Assembly (NCBI GenBank): GCA_031317595.1
Contig: JANCMB010000001.1
Coordinates: 2,669,610 to 2,733,609, forward strand
DNA length: 64,000 nt
From: Glutamicibacter sp. PS
GTDB taxonomy: Bacteria; Actinomycetota; Actinomycetes; Actinomycetales; Micrococcaceae
Direction of reading: 5' to 3'
This document shows, one piece after another, positions 44,036-53,298 of this stretch (position 1 is the first letter of the stretch; every line of letters starts with the position of its first letter). Made by a program: the position numbers and the translations under genes. The notes beneath the pieces are model-generated. The model was not told the origin of the DNA, did not search any database, and worked only from the letters and a program-made list of their open reading frames with translations.

Positions 44036-44568
44036 CGTCGTGCCCTTCGCCCCTGCGGGCGCGGCCAAAAAGCCCAAGTCACCAACCCCGCTGCCAGCAC
44101 ACTGAGCACTCCGAGCACCGCCGGGCGCTGGAAGAACACCACCACGTGAGCCAGCTCCGGCACGCTCCCGTGCACGATCCGCACCTCACTCACCCGATAG
44201 GGTTCGGGGTCATTTTGCTCGTTGGCATCCCCGCGCAAGGTTAGCTCAACCGTGGCCCCCGTGCCCGACTCAATATCGACGATTCGGTGGGTGATCGGCA
44301 GCTTTCCGGGACGTTCCACGGTCACCACATCGCCCACCGACACCTGTCCGGCGGGTACCTGTTGGACCAAGGCCACCGAGCCGGCCGGAATCGTCGGAGA
44401 CATCGAACCGGTGGAAAACATGATCAGCGAAAGTGACTGGGTTTTGGCGATAATCACCAGCACGATGCAGATAAGTCCGAGCCCCGCGAGCAACCACAGC
44501 AAGATGTCCCCGAGCGCCCCGGGGACCCTAGCCCAACTCCACCGCCTGCCGGAGGAAGCTGAACTCAT
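44032..44568 (-). CDS. sipW: Signal peptidase I, SipW (archaeal/ER) type
   Basis: A 178-residue membrane protease with an N-terminal and a C-terminal membrane segment. The catalytic Ser55 lies in STGSMSPTIP and His94 in LPITHRIVDIE, where the usual bacterial enzyme has Lys. This Ser-His form is the SipW/ER type, which in Bacillus matures TasA and TapA of the biofilm matrix. Gene order with three leader-bearing proteins says it processes them. It overlaps the genes on both sides by four bases. Confidence 0.9.
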   Translation of the reverse strand: MSSASSGRRWSWARVPGALGDILLWLLAGLGLICIVLVIIAKTQSLSLIMFSTGSMSPTIPAGSVALVQQVPAGQVSVGDVVTVERPGKLPITHRIVDIESGTGATVELTLRGDANEQNDPEPYRVSEVRIVHGSVPELAHVVVFFQRPAVLGVLSVLAAGLVTWAFWPRPQGRRARR

Positions 44569-45206
44569 TCGCTGCTCCCGGTCACCGTGAGGGTGAGCCC
44601 CACCGTGGCCCCCTGCACGCTCGAGGGGACGTTATCGGCCACCATGCGCAGATCGAGGCAGTACTTCACGAGATTGCCGCGCGCCGCCTGCACCTGCTGG
44701 TTGCCGGTGATCACCGGGTCGGTGTCCATGGCCCGCCAGGCACCGGAGGCAATGGTGCGCGAGGCGCAGGAGGTGCCGGTACTCACCGACTCCAGGGAGT
44801 ACTGCAGATAACTGGGCAGCGAACCGGTTTTCGAGGTAGGCACCAGTGCCAGCTTCGGTACCAACGTGCCCCCGACGGTACTGGCCGAGGTGGTGCGCAC
44901 CAGAAAGCTGGCAGTTTTCCGCACGCCGGGGCTCAACGCCGCGGCGTCGAGATTCAGCTGCGCGGCCGCACCCTGCGGATAATCGGCCCAGCCGGTAGAA
45001 CCGGTGGCATCCACCGTGCTTTCCAGCGCAAAAATACTGGTGCCCACCGAGCTCTGGGCATACTGCGAGGAGGTCCACGCGGCCAAGGTCGTTGCCGCCC
45101 CGACCCCGAGCACGAGTCCTCCGGCTAGTACGGCGGCCACGCGCCGGCCCGTCAGACGGGCCCGGCGCGTGGCCTTCGTGCTAGTTGTCAGCCTGTGTTG
45201 CGGCAA
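44565..45206 (-). CDS. Small exported protein with SipW-type leader (B)
   Basis: About 213 residues: a basic N-terminus, a hydrophobic segment AAVLAGGLVLGVGAATTLAAW, then TSSQYAQSSVGTSIF, a leader form typical of SipW-dependent proteins. The rest is a Ser/Thr/Val-rich probable beta sandwich with two Cys (about positions 145-190). The start is doubtful: a TTG at 45206 overlaps the upstream gene by 26 bases and has only a weak ribosome site. The next gene is sipW. Confidence 0.75.
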   Translation of the reverse strand: MPQHRLTTSTKATRRARLTGRRVAAVLAGGLVLGVGAATTLAAWTSSQYAQSSVGTSIFALESTVDATGSTGWADYPQGAAAQLNLDAAALSPGVRKTASFLVRTTSASTVGGTLVPKLALVPTSKTGSLPSYLQYSLESVSTGTSCASRTIASGAWRAMDTDPVITGNQQVQAARGNLVKYCLDLRMVADNVPSSVQGATVGLTLTVTGSSE

Positions 45207-45783
45207 ATTCCCACACCACGCTCGTGGTCTGACCCGGCGTCAGGTCCGCCTGCGCGCCGGCGCTGACGGTGAAGCACAGGTTGACCGGGGCGCCGGCGGC
45301 GGTATCGGCGCCCTGGCTCAGCGACAGTGGGCTGGTTTGCACCCCATCGGCGGTGGCCAGCGCACGGGTGCCGACCCAGCCGGTCTGCGTACCGCTGGTG
45401 CAGTCGGGGGTGCTGGACTGAGTGATGGTGTAGCTCAAACCGGCGTTCGGGGAGCTCACCTCGGTGTTCAGCACCACGGTTGCATCCACCGTGGTATCGC
45501 TCGAGAGCCGCACCGCGTAGGGAGCGGTCACCGATTCACCGGGCGCCAGGTTCAGCGACTCGATGCCGAAGCTCAGCGTGGCCGGGGAGGATTCGGGGTG
45601 GTTGGCGAAGTCGGTGGCATTGGTGCTGCCCTCGAGCACCATATTGCCGGTGCCGAAGGTGCCAGCGGCGAAGTCCGAGCTGTTCCATGCGGCCAGAGTG
45701 GCGGCAACGCCGAGACCCAGCACCACACCGCCTGCCATAATCGCGCGGACCTTCTTGCTTCGCTGTGAACGAGTGCTACCCAT
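45181..45783 (-). CDS. Small exported protein with SipW-type leader (A), TasA-like layout
   Basis: 200 residues, with a hydrophobic leader IMAGGVVLGLGVAATLAAWN followed by SSDFAAGTFGTGN. This is very close to the leader of protein B, so the two are probably a duplicated pair. The mature part is a Thr/Ser-rich beta-type domain with two Cys (PDCTSG, VNLCFTV). It is first in the cluster, with AAAGG before the ATG at 45783. The 346-base gap to the divergent permease gene holds the promoters and no other gene. Confidence 0.8.
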   Translation of the reverse strand: MGSTRSQRSKKVRAIMAGGVVLGLGVAATLAAWNSSDFAAGTFGTGNMVLEGSTNATDFANHPESSPATLSFGIESLNLAPGESVTAPYAVRLSSDTTVDATVVLNTEVSSPNAGLSYTITQSSTPDCTSGTQTGWVGTRALATADGVQTSPLSLSQGADTAAGAPVNLCFTVSAGAQADLTPGQTTSVVWEFAATQADN

Positions 45784-46016
45784 TGATGTCTTGCCTTTCG
45801 CGGACAATGAGAAATGTACGGGCAGAAATCAACGCGCCGTCATTTGATGATACGCACAGCGTAACCAGCGCCCGCGCGATACACCATACTCCTTGAGGAT
45901 GACAAAGTCAGTGGTAGTGACCGACGGCCGCATATGCCGCTTTACGACTATTTCGCAACGTGACGACGCACCACGCAGTAGCGGTCACAAACCATCCTCA
46001 AACCAGTCCAGAAAGT

Positions 46017-46030
46017 TGAACAGCTGTTCA
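46017..46030. promoter_or_regulatory. Palindrome TGAACAGCTGTTCA, operator candidate
   Basis: A perfect 14-base palindrome about 100 bases before the permease gene. A second imperfect one, GTGATCTAGAGCAC (46060-46073), and a TTGACT -35-like hexamer (46049-46054) follow. The TetR-type regulator in the same operon could bind here. Confidence 0.5.
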
Positions 46031-46129
46031 GAAATTTTCGAGAAACCGTTGACTTTAAGGTGATCTAGAGCACAAAGTATTCGTACGGCCGATCAATTTC
46101 TCGCCAACCCGCCTCAGGGAGGCTCCACC

Positions 46130-47623
46130 ATGCAACTCACTTCTCAGCAAGCTCCGCCACGTGCCGCCCTGGCCCAAGGAAGACTCGGAACCTTGGACAT
46201 CGTGTTCTTCGTTGTCTCCGCAGCGGCCCCGCTGACCGTCGCGGTCAGTTCGGCGCCGCTAGCCTTCCTCGTCGGCGGCATCGGTGCCCCCGGCGCCATG
46301 CTCGCCAGCGGCGTCGCCTTGCTTTTCTTCGCCGTCGGCTTCACCGCCATGTCCCGCTATGTACGCAATACCGGTGCCTTCTACGCCTATGCGGCCGCGG
46401 GCCTCGGCAAGCCGGTAGGCATCGGCGTCGCCTTCCTCACCGTCGTCGCCTATGCCTTTCTGTGCATCTGCTTCTACGCCCTGCTTGGCTTCTACGCGCA
46501 ACTAACCTTCTCGCAACTACTCGGCATCGACTTGCACTGGGGCGTGTGGGCGGTGCTGTCCATCGTGCTGGTCGGCGTGCTGGGCTACCGGCGCATTGAC
46601 GTCGGCGCCAAGGTGCTCGCCGTGCTCCTTACGGCCGAAATCGTGATCCTGTTAGTAATCTGCATTGCGATCATCATCCAAAACGGTTCCGCCATTCCCG
46701 AGGCCACGCAAGCGACCTTCGACCCGCAGAACGTGCTCTTCGCCTCGGGAGCGAGCGCTCTGTTCGTCTTCGGTTTCGGCGCGTTCCTCGGCTTTGAGGG
46801 CACTGTGATCTACGCCGAAGAGGCCCAACGCCCGCAACGCACCGTACCTAGGGCCACCTATATCGCCATCGTCTTCCTCGCGGTGTTCTACGCCTTCACC
46901 TTCTGGGCGCTGGCCGTGGCTTTCGGTCCCGCCGGAATCATCGAGCTGGCGAACTCCGCCGACTTCGAACAAATGATGTTCATCGCCGGCAGCAACGCAT
47001 TGGGCGCCTGGGCCGGGGTGGTGCTGGAAATCCTGATCATAACCAGTTTCTTCGCCGCGGTACTGGCCTTCCACAATGCCTGCTCGCGTTACCTGTTCTC
47101 GCTGGGCCGCGAACGCCTGCTACCGCAGATCTTCGCGCGCACCCACCGCACGATGTCCTCCCCGCACATCGCCTCGCTGTCCTTCACCGCGCTCTCGGCC
47201 GTTGCGCTGGTTATCGCCGCCGCCTGCGACGCCGACCCCTTCGTCGGCCTGGCGCTGTGGACTTACGCGGTGGGCGTGGCCGGGCTGGTCTTCTCCCAGG
47301 GCATCGCCGCGCTGGCGGTCATCGGCTTCTTCCGCAGCAACCGGCGCGGCTACGGTATGTGGAGAGTAGTTATTGCGCCGGTCCTCGGTGCCGTCGGACT
47401 CTTATCGGCCTTCACCGTGATCGTGCTGAACTTCGACCTGGTCTCCGGGTTCGAAGGCCCGATCAACTGGCTTCTGATCGGTGTGGTGCCGGTGATTTTC
47501 CTGACCGGCGTCATCGTCGGACTGGTGATGAAACGCCGCACACCGCAACGCTACGCGGCGCTGACCCAACGCATGAAAGTTGTCCCGGCCCCCGAGCGGC
47601 AACTAGAGGAAGAGGAAGTTTGA
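46130..47623 (+). CDS. APC-family amino acid permease
   Basis: 497 residues with about twelve membrane spans and the APC features VSAAAPLTVAVS, GAFYAYAAAGLGKPVG and GFEGTVIYAEEAQRPQRTVPRATY. It probably takes up an amino acid or a product of the aminopeptidase encoded in the same operon. Its TGA stop shares one base with the ATG of the TetR gene. Confidence 0.89.
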   Translation: MQLTSQQAPPRAALAQGRLGTLDIVFFVVSAAAPLTVAVSSAPLAFLVGGIGAPGAMLASGVALLFFAVGFTAMSRYVRNTGAFYAYAAAGLGKPVGIGVAFLTVVAYAFLCICFYALLGFYAQLTFSQLLGIDLHWGVWAVLSIVLVGVLGYRRIDVGAKVLAVLLTAEIVILLVICIAIIIQNGSAIPEATQATFDPQNVLFASGASALFVFGFGAFLGFEGTVIYAEEAQRPQRTVPRATYIAIVFLAVFYAFTFWALAVAFGPAGIIELANSADFEQMMFIAGSNALGAWAGVVLEILIITSFFAAVLAFHNACSRYLFSLGRERLLPQIFARTHRTMSSPHIASLSFTALSAVALVIAAACDADPFVGLALWTYAVGVAGLVFSQGIAALAVIGFFRSNRRGYGMWRVVIAPVLGAVGLLSAFTVIVLNFDLVSGFEGPINWLLIGVVPVIFLTGVIVGLVMKRRTPQRYAALTQRMKVVPAPERQLEEEEV

Positions 47624-48252
47624 TGTCCAAAAGTCAGCAGCGCAAACGCGATTTGCTCTCCGCCGCCACCCATGTGATCGGCGCCCACGGGATTTCCGGG
47701 GCGAATATTCGGGCGGTGGCCGAGCAGGCCGGAATCAGTACCGGCAGCGTGCTCTACCACTTCGAATCCTTCGACAAGCTAGTCATTGAGGCGGTGAAGA
47801 ACGTGCTCGACGAATTCAGCACACGTCGCCGCCAACTCATCGACGGGATTGCCGATCCGCGCGAGCGGTTGCGGCGCATGATCACCTCCGGCATTCCGGA
47901 ATTGATCAGCGATGACCTGCGCGTGATCTACGAGGTGGCTGCCGTGCTGCGCGATAAACCCGAATACCGGGCCAGCATGACCCTGCTGGCCGAACGGCAG
48001 GTCGGTCTCTACCAAGTGGTCATCGAGGTCGGCGTGGCCCTTGGCGCCTTCCGTCCGCGCGGCGACGTCGAGGGGATCGCGACAAATCTTGTGGCCCTGG
48101 AAGACGGCTACGGGCTCTACCTGCTCGACCCGGATAACTGGCAACGTGAGCGTTATCTGGCCAACCTCATACAGTACGCGCAGATCGCCCTCGACTGCGA
48201 TCTAAGCACCAACGACGAAACCCCCAGCGACACCGACGAGGAACCCCAATGA
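47623..48252 (+). CDS. TetR-family regulator
   Basis: 209 residues with the N-terminal helix-turn-helix KRDLLSAATHVIGAHGISGANIRAVAEQ continuing AGISTGSVLYHF, and an all-helical effector domain (TetR_C, BetI-like). The start overlaps the permease stop (TGATG) and its end overlaps the peptidase start by four bases. By position it controls this permease-peptidase operon. Confidence 0.9.
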   Translation: MSKSQQRKRDLLSAATHVIGAHGISGANIRAVAEQAGISTGSVLYHFESFDKLVIEAVKNVLDEFSTRRRQLIDGIADPRERLRRMITSGIPELISDDLRVIYEVAAVLRDKPEYRASMTLLAERQVGLYQVVIEVGVALGAFRPRGDVEGIATNLVALEDGYGLYLLDPDNWQRERYLANLIQYAQIALDCDLSTNDETPSDTDEEPQ

Positions 48253-49388
48253 TCGCGAGCCACTCCCCCACCACCCCTCGCCCTCGCGCCCGCGACCTGG
48301 GCATCCCCTTCGACGGCGAACCCGGAACGTGGAACGCCATCACCGACGTGCCGGGCCTCGAGGTCGGCTACACCACCCTGATCGAGGACGGCGAGGAGGT
48401 GATCCGCACAGGGGTCACCGCCATCCTGCCGCGCGGCAAGTCCGACCCCGGCTCCGCCTGTGCCGCCGGGGTCGCGATACTCAACGGCAACGGTGAACTC
48501 ACCGGGCGCTCCTGGATCGACGAGGCCGGCCAATTCCAGATGCCGGTGGCGATCACCAATTCGCATGCCGTCGGTCCCGTCCATCAGGGCATCGATCGCT
48601 GGATGGCCCGCAACCACCCGTCCACCGCGGCCCAATGGATGCTGCCGGTGGTCGGCGAAACCTGGGACGGCTACCTGAACTCCATTAATGCCGACGCACT
48701 GACCCCGCAACATGCCATGGATGCCTTCGACGCCGCCGTGAACGGACCGTTGCAAGAAGGCAATGTCGGCGGCGGCACCGGGATGAACTGCTACGGCTTT
48801 AAGGGCGGCACCGGCACCGCCTCCCGTGTGGTCCGTGCCGCGGATGCGCAGTGGACCGTCGGGGTGTTACTGCAGGCAAACTTCGGGCAGCGCGCCGAAC
48901 TGCGCGTGGCCGGGCATAACCTCGGCAAGGACTCGCAGGCGCCAAACCCCCTGGAAACCACCGGCTGGCTTTCCGAAGACGTCAACGGCCCGGCCCATGC
49001 AGTCCCCGGCGGCGGCAGCGTGATCGTCGTGGTCGCCACGAACGCACCGATGCTACCGGATCAGTGCCGGGCGCTGGCCCGCCGCGTGCCGCTGGGGCTC
49101 GCACGCACCGGCACCACCGGCAGCCATTTCTCCGGCGACATCTTCCTCGCTTTCTCCACGGCCAACCAGGGCCGGCTGAACTCGCGAATGGCGCAGGGCA
49201 TTGTGCGCGAGCAACTTGAGCATCTGACCTGGTCCAGCATGGATGACTTCTACACGGCGGTCGTCGAGGCCACCGAAGAAGCCGTGCTCAACGCGCTGGT
49301 GGCGGCCGAAGATATGGTCGGACGCAAACAGCACACCAGCTATGCACTACCCCATGCGGAAATTCGGGCGGCCTTCGCCACGTCCTAA
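48249..49388 (+). CDS. P1 family (DmpA/BapA-like) aminopeptidase
   Basis: 379 residues of the Ntn-like DmpA fold. GNVGGGTGMNCYGFKGGTGTASR and the autocleavage site VPGGGSVIVVV are present; self-cleavage before Ser257 would free the nucleophile. Family members are L-aminopeptidase/D-Ala-esterases or beta-aminopeptidases, able to cut peptides with D- or beta-amino acids. The substrate is not known. Translation is coupled to the TetR gene. A glutaminase gene converges on it 22 bases away. Confidence 0.9.
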   Translation: MIASHSPTTPRPRARDLGIPFDGEPGTWNAITDVPGLEVGYTTLIEDGEEVIRTGVTAILPRGKSDPGSACAAGVAILNGNGELTGRSWIDEAGQFQMPVAITNSHAVGPVHQGIDRWMARNHPSTAAQWMLPVVGETWDGYLNSINADALTPQHAMDAFDAAVNGPLQEGNVGGGTGMNCYGFKGGTGTASRVVRAADAQWTVGVLLQANFGQRAELRVAGHNLGKDSQAPNPLETTGWLSEDVNGPAHAVPGGGSVIVVVATNAPMLPDQCRALARRVPLGLARTGTTGSHFSGDIFLAFSTANQGRLNSRMAQGIVREQLEHLTWSSMDDFYTAVVEATEEAVLNALVAAEDMVGRKQHTSYALPHAEIRAAFATS

Positions 49389-49410
49389 GCGGTAGCGGTG
49401 CCGTGCGGGC

Positions 49411-50427
49411 CTAGTCCCGCGCGGCCGGCACCGACCAGCGTTCGGGGGCCGAGGCGAAGAGATTCAGCCCCAACGTGCGCGAAAGATGACCGACGGCCAG
49501 CTGTCCGCGCACCGAGTTTCCGGCCGAGTCCAAGCGCGGGGAGAAGGCCCCCAACGCGCCCTTGCCCGGGGCGACGGCCACGATGCCGCCGGAAACTCCG
49601 GACTTGGCCGGAATCCCGATCTCAAACATCCAATCCCCGGAGCGCTCATACAGTCCACTGGCGGCCACCGCGGCCAGCGTGTCACGGCAGGTATCGGCAT
49701 CCAGGACCCGCACCCCGGTGACAGGGTTGACCCCACCGTCGGCCAGCGTCGCCCCCATCACCGCTAGGTCGCGGGTGGTGATCCGCAGCGAGCATTGGCG
49801 GGTGTAGACGTCGACGGCGGCCTCCGGGTCTCCGAGGATACGTCCGTAGCTTTTGAGCAGTCGCCCCAACGCCTTATTGCGTTCATTGGCCGCAGATTCC
49901 GAGGCGTACACCTCGGCGTCGAGTTGCAGCTCGCGGCCGGCGAAGTCGGAAAGCCCGCGGTGGATGGCCACCCACTTATCCTCCGGACCCTCCCCCGGCA
50001 CCAGCTCGGTGGTGGCAATCGCCCCGGCGTTGACCATGGCGTTCATCGGCCGCCCCTCGTTCAGCTCAATGGCCATCACCGAGTTAAAGGGCAACCCGGT
50101 GTTATTCACACCGATGCGTTCGCGCACCTCATCGCGGCCCAGGTGCTGTACGGCCAAAGCAAAGACGAACATTTTAGAGATGGACTGGAGCGAAAACTCA
50201 TGACCGCAGTCCCCTACCTCGAAGACCGAACCACCCACGTGCGCCATGGAGAGCGCAAAGTGTTCCGGATCGGCGTGACCTAGGGCCGGAATGTAGTGCG
50301 CCTGAAGTCCCTCGCGGTTCTCCCGATACCTGTCGTGGGCTTCCTGGAGCAGGCCTTGAATACTTTGCCGAGCCAACCGCCCGGTGGCGACCTGCTGGGC
50401 AACATCCTCAAAGTCTGTAGGAATCAT
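49411..50427 (-). CDS. glsA: Glutaminase
   Basis: 338 residues of the serine-dependent glutaminase fold, which hydrolyses glutamine to glutamate and ammonia. The Ser-x-x-Lys pair is Ser82/Lys85 in FSLQSISKMFVF, and NAMVNAGAIAT, SAANERNKAL and KSGVSGGIVAV mark the family. The ATG at 50427 matches the family start; longer frames upstream lack similarity. It is divergent from the thioesterase gene across 140 bases. Confidence 0.95.
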   Translation of the reverse strand: MIPTDFEDVAQQVATGRLARQSIQGLLQEAHDRYRENREGLQAHYIPALGHADPEHFALSMAHVGGSVFEVGDCGHEFSLQSISKMFVFALAVQHLGRDEVRERIGVNNTGLPFNSVMAIELNEGRPMNAMVNAGAIATTELVPGEGPEDKWVAIHRGLSDFAGRELQLDAEVYASESAANERNKALGRLLKSYGRILGDPEAAVDVYTRQCSLRITTRDLAVMGATLADGGVNPVTGVRVLDADTCRDTLAAVAASGLYERSGDWMFEIGIPAKSGVSGGIVAVAPGKGALGAFSPRLDSAGNSVRGQLAVGHLSRTLGLNLFASAPERWSVPAARD

Positions 50428-50567
50428 CGGCCACCTGCTTTCCCTTACTGCGCTGATCCTGCGTCCGACACTAGCAAAACTGTACTCTGGCCGGGACGCA
50501 TGTGTTTCCGACGACAGTGTCATCGAGCTAACAGCGCCCCGCCGCGTGCTCAATCTACGATGAGAGC

Positions 50568-50990
50568 ATGGCTAAGGGAATCACTTTTCACACACGTAAA
50601 TGGGTCCGCCCGGAAGATCTCAACGCGAACGGCTCGCTCTTCGGCGGTAGCCTGCTGCGCTGGATCGATGAAGAAGCGGCTATCTACTCGATCATTCAGC
50701 TGGGCAATAAGCACGTGGTCACCAAGTACATGTCGGAGATCAACTTCGTCGCTTCCGCGAAGGAAGGCGACCTGATCGAGATGGGGTTGACCGCAACCGA
50801 CTTCGGACGCACGTCCATCACGCTCCGCGCCGAGGTGCGCAATATCTTCACCCAGCAGTCGATCCTGACCATCGACAAGATCGTGTTCGTCAATATCGGT
50901 GGCGACGGCAAACCCGAGCCTCACGGCTACGACCACATCACCTACACCCGCGATCGTATTCCGCTGGAAATCACCAAGGCTCTGGTCTAA
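50568..50990 (+). CDS. Acyl-CoA thioesterase, hotdog fold, YciA-like
   Basis: 140 residues. The stretch LNANGSLFGGSLLRWIDEEAA is the YciA/BACH pattern with Asn, the GG turn and catalytic Asp. ASAKEGDLIEM fits the second conserved region. It hydrolyses acyl-CoAs in the cytoplasm; the chain length is not evident. A strong hairpin follows. Confidence 0.9.
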   Translation: MAKGITFHTRKWVRPEDLNANGSLFGGSLLRWIDEEAAIYSIIQLGNKHVVTKYMSEINFVASAKEGDLIEMGLTATDFGRTSITLRAEVRNIFTQQSILTIDKIVFVNIGGDGKPEPHGYDHITYTRDRIPLEITKALV

Positions 50991-51014
50991 TTCCACCGCA
51001 TTTTCCCTAGTCGG

Positions 51015-51058
51015 CAATGGCCCGCCGACGATCTTGACTGATCGTCGGCGGGCCATTG
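51015..51058 (+). terminator. Long hairpin terminator after the thioesterase gene
   Basis: A perfect 19-base stem (51015-51033 with 51040-51058) and a six-base loop. It starts 25 bases past the stop. The T-run is weak. Confidence 0.8.
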
Positions 51059-51133
51059 TCATCGTGGGGATGCACACGCGTCCGGAGATCCGTGGCGAGC
51101 CAAACTGTCGGACCTCGACCATAATCTAGATAT

Positions 51134-52693
51134 ATGTTCGAGGACGAAGGAACGAATCCTCAAGGGTTCGAAGTTACTTCCGGGGTGCTGCGCGATGCGG
51201 AGCAGGCCCTGCAGTCGCTAAGTAGCGCCGTGTTTTTGAGCGTTTACGCCGGGAACGACCGCGAACTGATCACCACCGTCGAGGAACTAGAAAACCTCAA
51301 GGCCTCCGTCTGCGCCTTACAGGCCGAGTTGGCCTGCGCCTACGAGGATCGAAATCTCAAGCAGCAAGACACTGTGGGGGACACCTCGAATTCGGGCTCC
51401 AAGTCCACGGCCTCACGCCGCGGTGCCGCCGCCAGCATCGCATTGGCCCGCCGCGCCCCGCAACGCGGAGCCCAGCACTATCTGCGATGTGTGCGACTCT
51501 TGCGCACCGAGGCACCCTCCGTTTTCGCGCATTTCCTCAATGGCGAACTAAGCGAAGACCAGGCACTGGCCGCCGCCTCCGCACTGCATCGAGCTTCACA
51601 GGCGCGTCGCCGTGACTTCAATACGGTCTATCAGGAGAACCCACGGCTCTTTTTTGGGCGCAGCCCGCGCGAAATCACCGATATCGTACGTAGCTATACC
51701 CAACGGCATGACACCGCCGAATCCACCGATCGGCTAGCGGCCGCCGCCAAGGAACGATTCCTCCGGTTACGCCCGGATGCCGACTGTGTACGGGTCAGCG
51801 GCAAACTTCCCGTCGAGAGCGGCATGGCGCTCCTCAATAGCTTTACCGGCCGGATCAAAGCGGCCCGGCAATGCGGCGATCCTCGCAGCGAAGCACAGCT
51901 CGCAGCCGATCTGTTCATCACCCACACGCTGGCCACCGATGACGCTGCAGACGAGCCACAGCCGGTGGGTCGTGCCCCGATTAATTTGGAATTGAAACTG
52001 GTCATGACCGACCGTTCGCTGCTTCAAGGAGATCGCGAACCGGCCTACCTACCCGGATACGGTTATCTTCCGGCGGCCCGGGTACGAGAGCTAATCTCGG
52101 CAGCGAGCGACGAGACAAACCCCACGGATCAGGCACGTCGAATGGAACTGTTCACTGCCTTGCAGCGAATCTACACGGCCCCTGGAGATCAACAGCTCAT
52201 TGCCATGGATCGTCGAAGCCGGCTGTTCCCCAAGGCACTAAAAGAGATTCTCTGGCTCCGGGACCGGCGCTGCCGCACGCCTTTCTGCGGAGGTAACGCC
52301 GAACAAGCCGACCACGTGGTTCCATGGCGGCACGGTGGACGGACCGCCATAGAGAACGGCGTGGCCCGCTGCGGTTGTTGTAATCGCGCTAAAGACGCAC
52401 CCGGCTGGATCGAAATCGTCACCGACGCCCAGGCGGGAGATATACAGATTACGACTCCCTCGGGTCGAAGCTATCCGGCACCAGCGCCGCCGTTGACTGG
52501 CGTGGCACGAACCGAAAACTGTGTGCCGCCCACGCATGCATGGCCCACATGGTCAACGCGGCGCAATCAAGTCGCGCCGCGTGCTGCGGTGGCCGCACGC
52601 GCCCGGATCGCCGCGCGATACGCCCAAGAAGATCTCGACCAACCAGTCAAGATGGTTATAGGCCCTCGTCTCGATCCGCCCGATGACAGCTGA
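51134..52693 (+). CDS. DUF222/HNH endonuclease-like protein (13E12 type)
   Basis: 519 residues with an N-terminal DUF222 region and a C-terminal HNH nuclease motif: LRDRRCRTPFCGG, QADHVVPWRHGGRTA, NGVARCGCCNRAKD. The Cys pairs would bind zinc and the His residues would form the active site. Such proteins are common and multicopy in actinobacteria; their role is unsettled and may relate to mobile DNA or DNA metabolism. No ribosome site is seen, and CATAAT at 51120-51125 is close to the ATG, so a leaderless mRNA is possible. Confidence 0.88.
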   Translation: MFEDEGTNPQGFEVTSGVLRDAEQALQSLSSAVFLSVYAGNDRELITTVEELENLKASVCALQAELACAYEDRNLKQQDTVGDTSNSGSKSTASRRGAAASIALARRAPQRGAQHYLRCVRLLRTEAPSVFAHFLNGELSEDQALAAASALHRASQARRRDFNTVYQENPRLFFGRSPREITDIVRSYTQRHDTAESTDRLAAAAKERFLRLRPDADCVRVSGKLPVESGMALLNSFTGRIKAARQCGDPRSEAQLAADLFITHTLATDDAADEPQPVGRAPINLELKLVMTDRSLLQGDREPAYLPGYGYLPAARVRELISAASDETNPTDQARRMELFTALQRIYTAPGDQQLIAMDRRSRLFPKALKEILWLRDRRCRTPFCGGNAEQADHVVPWRHGGRTAIENGVARCGCCNRAKDAPGWIEIVTDAQAGDIQITTPSGRSYPAPAPPLTGVARTENCVPPTHAWPTWSTRRNQVAPRAAVAARARIAARYAQEDLDQPVKMVIGPRLDPPDDS

Positions 52694-52805
52694 TCGTCCA
52701 CTCCACACTAAAGATTTAAAGTCCATTGACCACGTCGGTGGTTCCGGGCAGACTAGTGCCTGCGCAACCAGCGCATCCTTCTTCATCGCATTATGAGGTC
52801 TCAAC

Positions 52806-53228
52806 ATGAGTCGAATGATCTTTGTTAACCTGCCCACCAACGATCTATCCGCGGCCGACCGATTCTACGCTGCCCTAGGGTTCACCAAGAATGATGTTTT
52901 CTCAGACGAAAACGCTTCGTCCTGGGTCATCAGCGATGCCATTACCGTCATGGTGTTGCGTAGCGAGTTCTTTTCCACCTTCCTCGTCGACGGCGACGAG
53001 CCGGTGGTCGGCGGCACCTCGCGCGAGGCGCTGAATGCGCTGTCCTCTGACACTCGCGAGGGCGTTGACGAGTTCCTCGCCAACGCCGAAAAGGGCGGCG
53101 GAACCATCTACCGCGCCGCCGCAGAGCCGTTCCCGGGCATGTACCAGGGCGCCGTAAAAGATCCAGACGGTCACGTTTGGGAGATTGCCTGGATGAGCCC
53201 CGAGGCCATCGAGGCCGGCGGACAGTAA
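52806..53228 (+). CDS. VOC (glyoxalase-like) family protein
   Basis: 140 residues with two beta-alpha-beta units of the vicinal oxygen chelate fold: NLPTNDLSAADRFYAALGF at the start and VKDPDGHVWEIAWM at the end. This subgroup often lacks a known substrate. GAGG lies a short distance before the ATG. Confidence 0.85.
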   Translation: MSRMIFVNLPTNDLSAADRFYAALGFTKNDVFSDENASSWVISDAITVMVLRSEFFSTFLVDGDEPVVGGTSREALNALSSDTREGVDEFLANAEKGGGTIYRAAAEPFPGMYQGAVKDPDGHVWEIAWMSPEAIEAGGQ

Positions 53229-53249
53229 CGCACGGATGATCTAGTAGCA

Positions 53250-53283
53250 CAATGAGAGGGATCCGCTTGGGTCCCTCCCATTG
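53250..53283. terminator. Bidirectional hairpin between convergent genes
   Basis: GAGGGATCC (53256-53264) pairs with GGGTCCCTC (53269-53277) with a GCTT loop, and CAATG/CATTG extend the stem after one mismatch. It lies between the VOC gene and the small convergent gene. Confidence 0.7.
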
Positions 53284-53298
53284 TGGTGACATCCTGAT

